A stretch of 64,000 bases of DNA from Thermobifida cellulosilytica TB100. GTDB taxonomy: Bacteria; Actinomycetota; Actinomycetes; Streptosporangiales; Streptosporangiaceae. The translations under genes and the position numbers were made by a program. This document shows positions 45,897-57,281 of the stretch, in pieces (the stretch's first letter is position 1; each line of letters begins with the position of its first letter). A model generated the notes under the pieces. It was not told the origin of the DNA. It worked only from the letters and a program-made list of their open reading frames with translations, and made no database searches. Location of the stretch: contig NZ_KQ950181.1 of the NCBI RefSeq assembly GCF_001517975.1, positions 170,891-234,890 of the forward strand, in the 5' to 3' direction.

Positions 45897-46910
45897 ATGC
45901 CGACCACAGCACGGGAGTTCCACCTGGTCGCCCGGCCCCAGGGCGAGCCCGTCGAGACGGACTTCGCCCTGGTCGAACGCACCCTGCCCGACCCGGGACC
46001 GGGTGAGGTGCTGATCCGCAACCTGGTGCTCTCCGTCGACCCCTACATGCGCGGGAAGATGGCCGGAGTGCGCACCTACACCGACCCCTACGAGCTGAAC
46101 GCCCCCATGGAGGGAGGCGCCGTCGGGGTCGTCGAGGCCAGCGGGGACCCCGACCTGCCCGTGGGGACGACCGTGCTGCACTCCGCGGGATGGCGGTCGC
46201 ACGCCCTGCTGCCCGCCGCGCGCACCCGGCCGGTCGACACCAGCGGCCCCCTGGGGCCCAGCGTCTACCTGGGCGCGCTCGGCATGCCCGGCCTGACCGC
46301 CTACGTGGGGCTGCTGCACAAGGCCGGGCTGCGCGAGGGCGACACCGTGTTCGTCTCCGGCGCGGCCGGAGCCGTCGGCGGCATGGTCGGCCAGCTCGCC
46401 CGCCTGTACGGGGCCGGACGGGTCGTCGGCAGCGCCGGATCCCCGGAGAAGGTCGCCTACCTCGTCGACGAACTGGGCTTCGACGCGGCCTTCGACTACC
46501 GGTCCGGACCGGTGCGTCGGCAGTTGGCCGAGGCCGCGCCCGACGGGATCGACGTCTACTTCGACAACGTCGGCGGCGAGCACCTCGAAGCGGCCATCTG
46601 GTGCGCCAACGACTTCGCCCGCTTCGCGCTGTGCGGTTCGATCTCCGGCTACAACGCGACCAGCGCGCCGCCCGCGCCGCGCAACCTGTTCCAGATCGTC
46701 ACCAAGCGGCTCACCCTGCGCGGGTTCATCGTCAGCGACGACCCCCACCTGGCCCGGGACTTCCACCGCGACGTCGCCCCGGCGGTGGCCGACGGGAGGA
46801 TCAAGGTCCGCGAGACGGTCGTGGACGGCCTGGAGAACACCCCCGAGGCGTTCATCTCGATGCTGCGCGGTGGCAACACCGGCAAGATGGTGGTCCGCGT
46901 CTCGGACTGA
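45897..46910 (+). CDS. Zinc-free NADP-dependent oxidoreductase (MDR superfamily, curcumin/alkenal reductase-like)
   Basis: A 337-residue medium-chain reductase without zinc ligands: VLSVDPYMRGKMAG near residues 47-60, LGMPGLTAYVGLLHKAGLREGDTVFVSGAAGAVGGMVGQLA (NADP Rossmann, GAAGAVG), and DVYFDNVGGEHLEAAI. These match leukotriene-B4/curcumin/2-alkenal reductases, which reduce alpha,beta-unsaturated ketones or aldehydes. The ATG at 45897 follows GAGGAG. Its proximity to an HxlR/aldo-keto reductase locus suggests a shared role in electrophile detoxification. Confidence 0.92.
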   Translation: MPTTAREFHLVARPQGEPVETDFALVERTLPDPGPGEVLIRNLVLSVDPYMRGKMAGVRTYTDPYELNAPMEGGAVGVVEASGDPDLPVGTTVLHSAGWRSHALLPAARTRPVDTSGPLGPSVYLGALGMPGLTAYVGLLHKAGLREGDTVFVSGAAGAVGGMVGQLARLYGAGRVVGSAGSPEKVAYLVDELGFDAAFDYRSGPVRRQLAEAAPDGIDVYFDNVGGEHLEAAIWCANDFARFALCGSISGYNATSAPPAPRNLFQIVTKRLTLRGFIVSDDPHLARDFHRDVAPAVADGRIKVRETVVDGLENTPEAFISMLRGGNTGKMVVRVSD

Positions 46911-46916
46911 CCGAGA

Positions 46917-46946
46917 GCCGGGCCGCCCGTTTCCGGGCGGCCCGGC
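46917..46946 (+). terminator. Hairpin terminator after the NADP oxidoreductase
   Basis: A perfect 13-bp GC stem (46917-46929 with 46934-46946) with a TTTC loop, 6 bases after the stop codon. Confidence 0.8.
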
Positions 46947-47399
46947 CGCCCCGTGCCACGGGCGGGACCGAGCGGAGGAAGGAAACCCCGACCGGCCGTC
47001 GACGCCCGGCCTGCCCCGGCAGCGGCCCTCGGCGTGGGCCTGTACCCACCGGGCACGCCACGGCGGCCTCCGGCCCGGTAGTCCCGCGCATGCGCACCTC
47101 ACGGCACGGGCGGCGGGTGTGTTCTGAAGACATGGCCGCCCGCCGCAAGACCGGCCTCGACGGGGGAGACCGGCCCGTTCGACGACGTCCGCTCGGACGT
47201 CTGCCCCAGGGAGCGGACCGGCCTCCCGGGCCCAGCGCCTCTCCCCAGCGCTTCGCCGTCGGGGTGCCTGTCGCCCGACAGTCCCTCCCACCCCCGAGGA
47301 GCGGTCAGGACTGCCGGGCCTCCCGGCCGAAGCAGACCGGCAGTGAACCGCCCCCACCAGCCCCGGCCGGGCCGCCGACCTCCGGTACCGCTTCACCGC

Positions 47400-47447
47400 C
47401 ATGGCTCCAGGGACAGAGCAGGCATCTGTTCTGTCCCTGGAGCCATG
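47400..47447. repeat. Perfect 18-bp inverted repeat with 12-nt loop
   Basis: The arms are 47400-47417 and 47430-47447, beginning with CATGGCTCCAGGGACAGA. The arms are only moderately GC-rich compared with the terminators here, and no gene ends nearby on either strand. It could therefore be an insertion-sequence end remnant or a protein-binding site rather than a terminator. Confidence 0.6.
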
Positions 47448-48357
47448 ATCGCCAAGGCCGTGTCGCTGGTCGGTCCTGGAGTTCGGCACGAAGAAGGCTT
47501 CCGGCCGGTTCCGCGGCCAGCGGGCACCGTGGTCAGCGAGCAGGACACGAGGGCCCAGGACGAGGCTGTGGGGTGTTCTCCGGGGGCTGGGGTACTTCCA
47601 CAGGTTTTTCGGGAGTGAAGGAGAACCGCCCGGAGCGTTTCTGAAATCCCGGGTCGTCAAGAGTGCTCTCGCGCCTGTGGGTGGTTCCGTGTTGCGTAAC
47701 GGTTGCTGGCTGCTTCGGCCGGGAGGCCCGGCAGCCCTGACCGCTCCTCGGGGGTGGGAGGGACTGTCGGCTTTCCGTAGCGCTTCACCCCGGGAACCCG
47801 TCCCGGTGCCCTCTTCCAGAGGTGAGGCTTTCGAGAATTCTGCGGGAGAGGAGAAGGAGAAGCGGTCTGGAAGCGGGACGGCACCGTTCACCGCGATGCC
47901 GCTTCCGCTGTCTACCGCGGTGGCCATGCGGGCCAACAGGGAGGCAGGCGGTCAAGGCGGAGGTGCTCGGAGTGTCCGGGCAGGGAGTCGGATACCGGCG
48001 GGACTTCGGCTACTCCGGCGGTGTTTCGGTGGAGACGAATATTTCGGGTGGCCCCGGGGCAGGCGGGGAAGGAACGGCCGTGCGCGGGACCATGGCGGTT
48101 GGCCGTGTGCGGTTTTCGGCCCGCCGTGGCGAAGAAAGCGTTCCCGGGTTCCTGCCGGGGCCGGGAGCTCCGGTCGCACCGGCGGCTTCGTCGTCCCGGA
48201 GCGCGGGAAGACGAGTGGCGCGCCCGCCTGCCGCCGGGGCGGTCGGGGACGGCGCCCCGGCGGTGCCGCTGCTCTTGGGCTTCGGTGTCCACCCCCGTTC
48301 ACCTGCGGATTTGCCGACACCCGGCGGGACGGCGCAGCCCGGCTTCCCGGCTCTCGG

Positions 48358-48399
48358 AGGCGGCCGGAAGCGGGGGAGTGCCCCCGCTTCCGGCCGCCT
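48358..48399. terminator. Perfect 19-bp GC hairpin in the gene-free region
   Basis: The arms are 48358-48376 and 48381-48399 with an AGTG tetraloop. This is terminator-like in shape, yet no gene abuts it. It lies ~320 bases before the permease start, perhaps insulating that promoter, or ending an unrecognised transcript. Confidence 0.6.
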
Positions 48400-48722
48400 G
48401 GCCGACAGACGGAGGAAGGCGTTCCGGCTCTTCCCCGAGCAGGCGGTGACCGGGTTTTCCGTAGACCGGCCGGCGGGATCCGAGCGGATCTCCGCGGAAA
48501 ACCCGCGCGGGGCCGGTGGGGCGCGTCCTGCCGGAGAATTCGGATATTCCGTGCGGGAGAGCGGACGGTGGCCCCGGCAGGGCCGGGAGGCGAGAAGGCC
48601 GCCCGCCCGGGGTTCCGTGCGGTGTTTTCCACAGGGGGCGAGAAAGGCGGCGGGAAGCGGCACGGGTTTTGGCTAGCATGCTCCGCGATGGTGACCTGTC
48701 GACCTCCTGTGAGGACTCCCGC

Positions 48723-49799
48723 GTGTCGGAACGACCCTCTCGTGCCCTGGCGTCCGCTCCCTCTCTCGGGGACTCCCTGGCCCGCGGCTGGGACGAGCCC
48801 GACGACGGCCACGAGCTCCCGCCGCCGGAGTGGGGGCGGCCCGCGCGGTCGGGCAGGACGGCCACGGTCTGGCTGTTCGCGCTGATCGTCCTGGCGCTGA
48901 CGGCGGGCCAGGCGCTGCTGGCCGGGCGCTTCACCCACGAGGCGTTCCTGGCGTGGGCGACCGTCTTCACCGCCATCAGCCTCCAGGCGCTGCCGTTCCT
49001 GGTGTTCGGGGTGGCGCTGTCGGCGGCGATCACCGCGTTCGTGCCCGCCCGGTTCTGGCAGCGGGTCGTGCCGCGCCGCGCGGCCCTGGCCGTTCCGGTC
49101 GCCGGGCTGTCGGGCGCGGTGCTGCCGGGGTGCGAGTGCGCCTCAGTGCCGGTGGCCGGGGGGCTGATGCGCCGCGGGGTCGCTCCCGCGGCGGCGCTCA
49201 CCTTCCTGCTTGCCGCGCCCGCGATCAACCCGGTCGTGGTGGTGGCCACGGTGGTGGCCTTCCCCGGTCAGCCGGAGATGGCGCTGGCGCGTTTCCTCGC
49301 TTCGCTGGCGGCCGCGGTCGGGGTGGGCTGGCTGTGGGCCGCCTTCGGCCGGACCGACTGGCTGCGCCCGCCGCGCGCCGGGCACGGCGCGGACGCGACC
49401 GGGTGGCGGGCGTTCGTCGACGCCATGCGGCACGACCTGATGCACGCCGGAGGGTTCCTGGTGGTGGGCGGGCTGGTCGCGGCCGGGGTGAACGTGCTGG
49501 TGCCCCGGGACTGGCTGGCCGCGGTCGCCGACACCCCGGTGCTGTCGGTGCTGGCGATGGCGCTGCTGGCGGTGGTGCTGTCGATCTGCTCGGAGGCCGA
49601 CGCGTTCATCGTGGTGAGCTTCACCGAGTTCTCCGCCACCGCCAAACTCGCCTTCCTGGTGGTCGGGCCGATGATCGACCTGAAGTTGATCGCCCTGCAG
49701 GCGGGTTCCTTCGGCTGGGCGTTCGTGCGCCGCTTCGTGCCCCTCACCCTGGCGCTGACCCTGTTGTTCACGTTCCTGATCGGGGGGTGGCTGCTGTGA
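48723..49799 (+). CDS. Permease of the DUF318/UPF0718 (PF03773) family
   Basis: A 358-residue protein with about eight transmembrane helices. The hallmark LPGCECASVPVAGGLMRRG with paired Cys residues is followed by AAALTFLLAAPAINPVVVVAT. A second half shows LSICSEADAFIVVSFTEF and LKLIALQAGSFGWAF. These permeases are thought to handle metals or other small ions. Start GTG 48723 follows GAGGA at 8-nt spacing; an in-frame ATG at 48678 is possible. The stop overlaps the next gene (GTGA), a standard two-gene permease arrangement. Confidence 0.88.
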   Translation: MSERPSRALASAPSLGDSLARGWDEPDDGHELPPPEWGRPARSGRTATVWLFALIVLALTAGQALLAGRFTHEAFLAWATVFTAISLQALPFLVFGVALSAAITAFVPARFWQRVVPRRAALAVPVAGLSGAVLPGCECASVPVAGGLMRRGVAPAAALTFLLAAPAINPVVVVATVVAFPGQPEMALARFLASLAAAVGVGWLWAAFGRTDWLRPPRAGHGADATGWRAFVDAMRHDLMHAGGFLVVGGLVAAGVNVLVPRDWLAAVADTPVLSVLAMALLAVVLSICSEADAFIVVSFTEFSATAKLAFLVVGPMIDLKLIALQAGSFGWAFVRRFVPLTLALTLLFTFLIGGWLL

Positions 49800-50527
49800 C
49801 CCGCCTCGCCCAGGGCATGGTCATGGTCCTGCTGGGGGCGGCCGCGCTGAGCGTGACCGTGACCTCCCAGACCTACCTGAACTACGTGCGCGAGGAGTTC
49901 CGGCCGTTCCTGGTCGCGGCCGGGGTGGTGCTGGTGCTGCTCGGCGCGGTGACGGTGGTCCTGGACCTGCGCTCCGCCCACGGGGACGACACGGACACGC
50001 ACGGCCACTCCCACGGCCACGACCACGCCCGGGCTCCCGCGGTGGCGTGGCTGCTGCTGCTCCCGGTGGCGGTGATCTTCGTGGTGGCGCCCCCGGCGCT
50101 GGGCGCCTACACCGCCGCGACGGCCGATCAGGCGGCGGTGGTCGAGAGCGCAGCGGCCGACGAGTTCGACGCGGAGTTTCCCGACGACGGGCCGGTCGAG
50201 ATGAAGCTGCGGGAGTTCGTGGTGCGGGCCTGGACCGACGAGGAGCGCACCATGGCCGGGCGCGACATCCGGCTCGCCGGGTTCGCGATGCCCAACCCGG
50301 AGGGGGAGGGCTGGTACCTGGCCCGGTTGCAGATCGCCTGCTGCGCCGCCGACGCCATCGTCAACCGGGTGCTGATCGAGAACCAGCCGGAGCCGCCCGA
50401 GGACTCCTGGTGGACGGTCACCGGACGGTGGGTCGAGCCCGAGGGCAGCCTCCAGGAGGTCCGCGACCACCGGTTCGAGGTCACGGAGATGACCGCTGTG
50501 GACAATCCTCCCGACCCCTACGAGTAG
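49796..50527 (+). CDS. TIGR03943/DUF1980-type permease partner protein with His-rich loop
   Basis: A 243-residue protein with two hydrophobic N-terminal helices, then a cytoplasmic or extracellular loop HGHSHGHDH (residues ~66-75), a third helix, and a soluble C-terminal domain. That domain has PVEMKLREFVVRAW, GFAMPNPEGEGWYLARLQIACCAADA and a C-terminal YE. It is the known partner of DUF318 permeases (YcgQ/YcgR-type pairs). The His-rich loop suggests zinc or similar metal binding. Coupled to the permease by a 4-base overlap. Confidence 0.88.
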   Translation: MTRLAQGMVMVLLGAAALSVTVTSQTYLNYVREEFRPFLVAAGVVLVLLGAVTVVLDLRSAHGDDTDTHGHSHGHDHARAPAVAWLLLLPVAVIFVVAPPALGAYTAATADQAAVVESAAADEFDAEFPDDGPVEMKLREFVVRAWTDEERTMAGRDIRLAGFAMPNPEGEGWYLARLQIACCAADAIVNRVLIENQPEPPEDSWWTVTGRWVEPEGSLQEVRDHRFEVTEMTAVDNPPDPYE

Positions 50528-51208
50528 CCGGGCGGGGTCGGCGCGTCCGGCACGGAACACGGGCGCCGGACAGGCGCGGTGGGCGGCCGGTCAGGCACCG
50601 GCGCACTGCTGGGAGCGCGCCGCCTCCCGGTCCGGTCGGCCTCCTGCGGCGGTGGCGGCCGTGGGAAGGAGAGGGAGGATACCGGGGCGCGCACCCGCCG
50701 GCCCGACACGGTGAGGTTGCCGGACGGGGCGACGCGTGCCTGCCGGACACGAGGGCGGCGGCCCGCGGCCCCGGGCGCAGAGAGCATGACGCTGCGTTCG
50801 CCGCCTGCGGGGAGGGAGGGCGGGCGCAAGACGGGCGCGGCCGGGGTGTCGGCGTCCGCGGCGAGGACCGGGACGGCTGCCCCCGCGGGAGCGGCCGGGG
50901 GTGCGGGGCCCCTGCGGTCGAGAGTCGCGGCCCACCGGTGCCCCCGGGCCGCTCAAGGGTGTCACGTGAGCGGCGACCCGGGGTCTCGTGTGCGCTGCGG
51001 GCAGCGGGCCGGCGGGGTCGATGTGGGGGACGTAGCGTATTTCTCCCTCTGCTGCGGGAGGGACGAAGGTTTTCTTCTGAGTTGCAAGGGTTTTTCAGTG
51101 TGATTACTCAAACACTTCTCCTTGCCTATTTTGTCCCGAATATGCCTTGGTATCCCGTTTCTTCGGGTTGACTCTGGGTGGTCGGTGCATTGAGACTGTC
51201 GGCGGTAG
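50528..51208. other. Gene-free region upstream of the siderophore operon
   Basis: About 680 bases with no credible ORF. The left 500 bases are very GC-rich. The right ~180 bases become markedly A/T-richer, as expected for a strong promoter region, with TTGACT at 51168-51173 as a possible -35 element ahead of the iron box. Confidence 0.5.
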
Positions 51209-51227
51209 TTAGGCAAGGTTTGCCTTA
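51209..51227 (+). promoter_or_regulatory. Iron box (DmdR/IdeR-type operator)
   Basis: TTAGGCAAGGTTTGCCTTA is a 19-bp imperfect palindrome close to the actinobacterial iron-box consensus TTAGGTTAGGCTAACCTAA. It is 32 bases before the first dhb gene, where a DtxR-family repressor would block transcription when iron is plentiful. Confidence 0.8.
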
Positions 51228-51259
51228 GTTTTCGGCCCTGGTTGGCGCTAGGGGGATAC

Positions 51260-52042
51260 GTGTCCCACATCGGGATCGCAGGATCGGTCGCCGTGGTCAC
51301 CGGCGCGGGCAGCGGTATCGGACATGCCGTCGCCACGGCCCTGGCCAGGCGCGGAGCCGTGGTCGCCGCGGTCGACATCGACCCCGACAGAGCCGCTCGA
51401 ACAGCCGCTGACCTGGAACGGTCCGGGCAGCACGGCCGCGGCTACACCCGCGACGTCACCGACTCCTCCGGCGTCGACCGCCTCGTCGCCGAAGTGGAAC
51501 ACGACCTCGGCCCGGTGGACGTGGTGGTCAACGCCGCCGGGGTGCTGCGCACCGGGCCCGCCGTCGACTGCACCGACGAGGACTGGCAGGCCCTGTTCGC
51601 GGTCAACGCCACCGGGGTCTTCGCCGTCTCCCGCGCCGCCGCGCGGCGGATGGTGCCGCGCCGCCGCGGCTGCATCGTCACCGTGGCCTCCAACGCGGCG
51701 GGAGTGCCCCGCGTCGACATGGCCGCCTACGCCGCCTCCAAGGCCGCCGCGGTCGCCTTCACCAAGTCGCTGGGCCTGGAACTGGCACCGCACGGGATCC
51801 GCTGCAACGTGGTCTCCCCTGGCTCCACCGACACCCCCATGCTGCGCGGCATGAACCCGGACGGCTACGACGAAGCCGCCGTCATCGCCGGGGACCCGGC
51901 CCGCTATCGGGTCGGCATCCCCCTGGGCCGGGTCGCCCGGCCCGAGGACGTCGCCGAAGCCGTGTGCTTCCTCGTCTCACCCGCGGCCAGACACATCACC
52001 ATGCACGACCTCTACGTCGACGGCGGCGCCACCCTGCGCTGA
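51260..52042 (+). CDS. dhbA: 2,3-dihydro-2,3-dihydroxybenzoate dehydrogenase
   Basis: A 260-residue short-chain dehydrogenase: [20 protein letters not shown] (Rossmann TGxxxGIG), NAAGVLRTG, catalytic Ser in [12 protein letters not shown] and YAASK (Tyr-x3-Lys). The C-terminal [13 protein letters not shown], in place of the usual cofactor-loop ending, is typical of EntA/DhbA. It oxidises 2,3-dihydro-DHB to 2,3-dihydroxybenzoate. Context with dhbC, dhbE and dhbB secures the specific role. Start GTG 51260 with AGGGGG upstream; it is the first gene after the iron box. Confidence 0.92.
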   Translation: MSHIGIAGSVAVVTGAGSGIGHAVATALARRGAVVAAVDIDPDRAARTAADLERSGQHGRGYTRDVTDSSGVDRLVAEVEHDLGPVDVVVNAAGVLRTGPAVDCTDEDWQALFAVNATGVFAVSRAAARRMVPRRRGCIVTVASNAAGVPRVDMAAYAASKAAAVAFTKSLGLELAPHGIRCNVVSPGSTDTPMLRGMNPDGYDEAAVIAGDPARYRVGIPLGRVARPEDVAEAVCFLVSPAARHITMHDLYVDGGATLR

Positions 52043-52133
52043 CCGACCTCCTCTCCCGCTCTCCCAACCACACAGCGAACCGACGGGCCCGCCCGGCCCG
52101 CACCCCGGCGTGCCCGACCCAGAAAGGCCAACG

Positions 52134-53315
<1,182 letters not shown>

Positions 53316-53334
53316 CCCCACGGAAAGGACACCG

Positions 53335-54962
<1,628 letters not shown>

Positions 54963-54966
<4 letters not shown>

Positions 54967-55628
54967 CACTGCCAGCGATCAGCCCCTACCCGCTGCCGCG
55001 CGCCGACCGGCTGCCCGCCAACCGGGCGGCCTGGCGCCTGGACCCCGACCGCGCCGTGCTGCTCGTGCACGACATGCAGCGCTACTTCCTACGCCCCTAC
55101 CAGGAGGGCGCCGACCCGCTGCGCGGCGCCCTCACCCACATCGCCGCGCTGGTCGACGCGTGCCGCTGCGCGCGCGTCCCGGTCGTCTACACGGCCAAAC
55201 GCGGGGGCATGTCCCCCGAGCAGCGCGGCCTGGAACTCCACTTCTGGGGCAGCGGCATGCGCGCCGCCGCCGAGCACACCGCGATCGACGCGCGCATCGC
55301 CCCCGAAGCGGACGACACCGTGGTGACCAAGGCGCGCTACAGCGCCTTCGTCGGCACCGACCTGGCTGCCCGCCTGGCCGAGTGGGGCCGCGACCAGCTC
55401 GTCGTCACCGGCGTCTACGCGCACATCGGCTGCCTGCTCACCGCGGCCGACGCGTTCATGCGCGACATCCAGCCGTTCCTCGTCGCCGACGCCACCGCCG
55501 ACTTCACCGCAGAAAAACACCACCTCGCCCTGGAGTACGCGGCCACCCGCTGCGCGGTGGTGACCACCACGGACCAAGTGCTCGCCGCCGTGGGCACCGC
55601 ACGCGTCGACGTCGAAACCGGAGGCTGA
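54963..55628 (+). CDS. dhbB: Isochorismatase lacking the usual C-terminal aryl carrier domain
   Basis: A 221-residue isochorismatase: [16 protein letters not shown] (catalytic Asp), [17 protein letters not shown] (catalytic Lys), and [26 protein letters not shown]. It hydrolyses isochorismate to 2,3-dihydro-DHB and pyruvate. EntB/DhbB are usually near 285-310 residues because of a fused aryl carrier domain; that domain is absent, and a separate carrier protein gene lies 1.4 kb downstream. The ATG at 54963 overlaps the dhbE stop (ATGA). Confidence 0.94.
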
Positions 55629-55632
55629 CCAA

Positions 55633-56952
55633 GTGACCACGACCCCCACCGCCGACACGTCCGAACACCGCGTCCACGACCTGGTCGGAGTCGGCTTCGG
55701 CCCGTCCAACCTCAGCCTGGCGATCGCCCTGGCAGAGCGCCGCACCGCCGCAGGAGACGCCCCCGACGTCCTGTTCCTGGAGCGCCAGGAGAGCTTCGGC
55801 TGGCACCCGGGGATGCTGCTCGCCGACGCCACCATGCAGATCTCCTTCCTCAAGGACCTGGTCACGCCCCGCAACCCGGCCAGCGACTTCAGCTTCCTCT
55901 CCTTCCTGCACCGCCAGGGGCGGCTGCACGACTTCATCAACCACAAGACGCTGTTCCCGCTGCGCGCCGAGTTCCACGACTACCTCGTCTGGTGCGCCGA
56001 GCGGGTCGGCGAGCAGGTGCGCTACGGACAGCAGGTGGTGGAGCTGCGGCCGGTCCGCGACGGCGGGCGGATCACCAGCGTGGACGTGGTGGCCCGCGAC
56101 ACCGCGGGCCGCCAGACCGTGGAACGCGCCCGCAACGTGGTGCTGGCCCCCGGGCTGCGGCCCCGACTCCCCGAGGGGGTGCACGAGTCGGCGCGGGTCT
56201 GGCACAGCGAGCACCTGCTGCACCGCCTGGCCGACCTGCCCGAGGAGCCGGTCCGCGGCTTCGCCGTGGTGGGCGCCGGGCAGAGCGCCGCCGAGGCGGT
56301 CGACCACCTGCACCGCACCTTCCCCCGCCTGCCGGTGCACGCGGTGTTCTCCCGCTACGGCTACAGCCCTTCCGACGACACCCCGTTCGCCAACCGCATC
56401 TTCGACCCCGAAGCGGTCGACGCCTACTACGACTCCCCCCAGGAGTTCAAGGACGAACTCATGGGCTACCACCGCAACACCAACTACTCCGTGGTCGACC
56501 CCGACCTCATCGCCGAGCTGTACCGGCGCGTCTACGCCGAACGGGTGCGCGGCGAGACGCGGCTGCGGATCCACAACATGACCCGGGTCGTCGCGCTCGA
56601 CGAGACCGACGGAGGAGTCGACCTCACCGTCGAGGACCGCTCCACCGGCAAGCAGACGGTGCTCGCCGTCGACCACGTCGTCTACGCCACCGGCTACCAG
56701 CCGGTCGACGTGCGGACCCTGCTCGGCGGACTCGCCGACCACTGCGTCTTCGACGGCCTCGGACGCCCCGCCCTGCACCGCGACTACCGGCTCGTCACCG
56801 ACGACACCGTCGACTGCGGCCTGTACCTACAGGGCTGCACCGAACACACGCACGGCATCTCCTCGGTGCTGCTGTCCAACGTGGCCACCCGGGCCGCGGA
56901 GATCCTCGACTCCATCGAGGCCCGCACCGGCCTCACCGCGGCGGCCTCCTGA
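55633..56952 (+). CDS. L-ornithine/L-lysine N-monooxygenase (siderophore hydroxylase)
   Basis: A 439-residue flavin N-monooxygenase. It has the FAD motif [15 protein letters not shown] (residues ~19-33), [28 protein letters not shown] (substrate segment), NADPH motif [10 protein letters not shown], and [10 protein letters not shown] with the C-terminal LxxxATGY signature. It hydroxylates the side-chain amine of ornithine or lysine to make the hydroxamate precursor. Ornithine is the likely substrate if the product is fuscachelin-like, but the sequence alone does not decide. Start GTG 55633, 4 bases after dhbB. Confidence 0.92.
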   Translation: MTTTPTADTSEHRVHDLVGVGFGPSNLSLAIALAERRTAAGDAPDVLFLERQESFGWHPGMLLADATMQISFLKDLVTPRNPASDFSFLSFLHRQGRLHDFINHKTLFPLRAEFHDYLVWCAERVGEQVRYGQQVVELRPVRDGGRITSVDVVARDTAGRQTVERARNVVLAPGLRPRLPEGVHESARVWHSEHLLHRLADLPEEPVRGFAVVGAGQSAAEAVDHLHRTFPRLPVHAVFSRYGYSPSDDTPFANRIFDPEAVDAYYDSPQEFKDELMGYHRNTNYSVVDPDLIAELYRRVYAERVRGETRLRIHNMTRVVALDETDGGVDLTVEDRSTGKQTVLAVDHVVYATGYQPVDVRTLLGGLADHCVFDGLGRPALHRDYRLVTDDTVDCGLYLQGCTEHTHGISSVLLSNVATRAAEILDSIEARTGLTAAAS

Positions 56953-56989
56953 CCCCCTCCACCCCACCCTTCCTCCGACTGGAGCAACC

Positions 56990-57244
56990 ATGACCAGTGC
57001 CGACACTCCACGTAGCAGCGTCCTCACCGAACAGCGGGTGCGCGACGACGTCGCCCGCCTCCTCGGGGAGCCCGCCGACACCATCGACGCCGACGAGAAC
57101 CTGCTGGACCGGGGGCTGGACTCCGTCCGGCTGATGAGCCTGGTCGAGAGCTGGCGCCGCGACGGGATCAACGCCGACTTCGCCGACCTGGCCGAGGAGC
57201 CGACCATCACGGCGTGGCTGGCGCGCCTGTCCGACCAGCCCTGA
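56990..57244 (+). CDS. Free-standing aryl/peptidyl carrier protein
   Basis: An 84-residue carrier protein with the phosphopantetheine site at Ser45 in DRGLDSVRLMSLVESW. Because DhbB here lacks its carrier domain, this small protein most probably receives DHB from DhbE and offers it to the first condensation domain of the NRPS that follows. RDDVARLLGEPADTIDADENLLDRGLDS is the usual aryl-carrier opening. ATG 56990; the next gene starts 37 bases downstream. Confidence 0.9.
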   Translation: MTSADTPRSSVLTEQRVRDDVARLLGEPADTIDADENLLDRGLDSVRLMSLVESWRRDGINADFADLAEEPTITAWLARLSDQP

Positions 57245-57281
57245 CCCCACCTCTCTTCTCTCGCGCAAGGAGCGGTATCCG

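Larger units (their letters stand above)
46947..48722. other. About 1.8 kb without a credible gene
   Basis: Many overlapping open frames exist on both strands, but none has a convincing start, codon pattern or recognisable domain. This is the longest gene-free stretch in the window. It holds two perfect hairpins (entered separately) and the promoter of the permease pair near its right end, with TAGCAT at about 48674. It may be the eroded remains of a mobile element or lost genes. I see no intact transposase or direct repeat to prove this. Confidence 0.5.

Noticed and set aside
47343..47618. 91-codon ORF containing the 47400-47447 inverted repeat
   Set aside because: It has no ribosome-binding site or domain, and the repeat yields near-identical peptides on both strands, which signals palindromic DNA rather than coding.
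46947..48722. Insertion sequence or transposase remnant in the gene desert
   Set aside because: The hairpins are suggestive, but I found no transposase motif, no paired terminal repeats and no target-site duplication. It is kept only as an open question.
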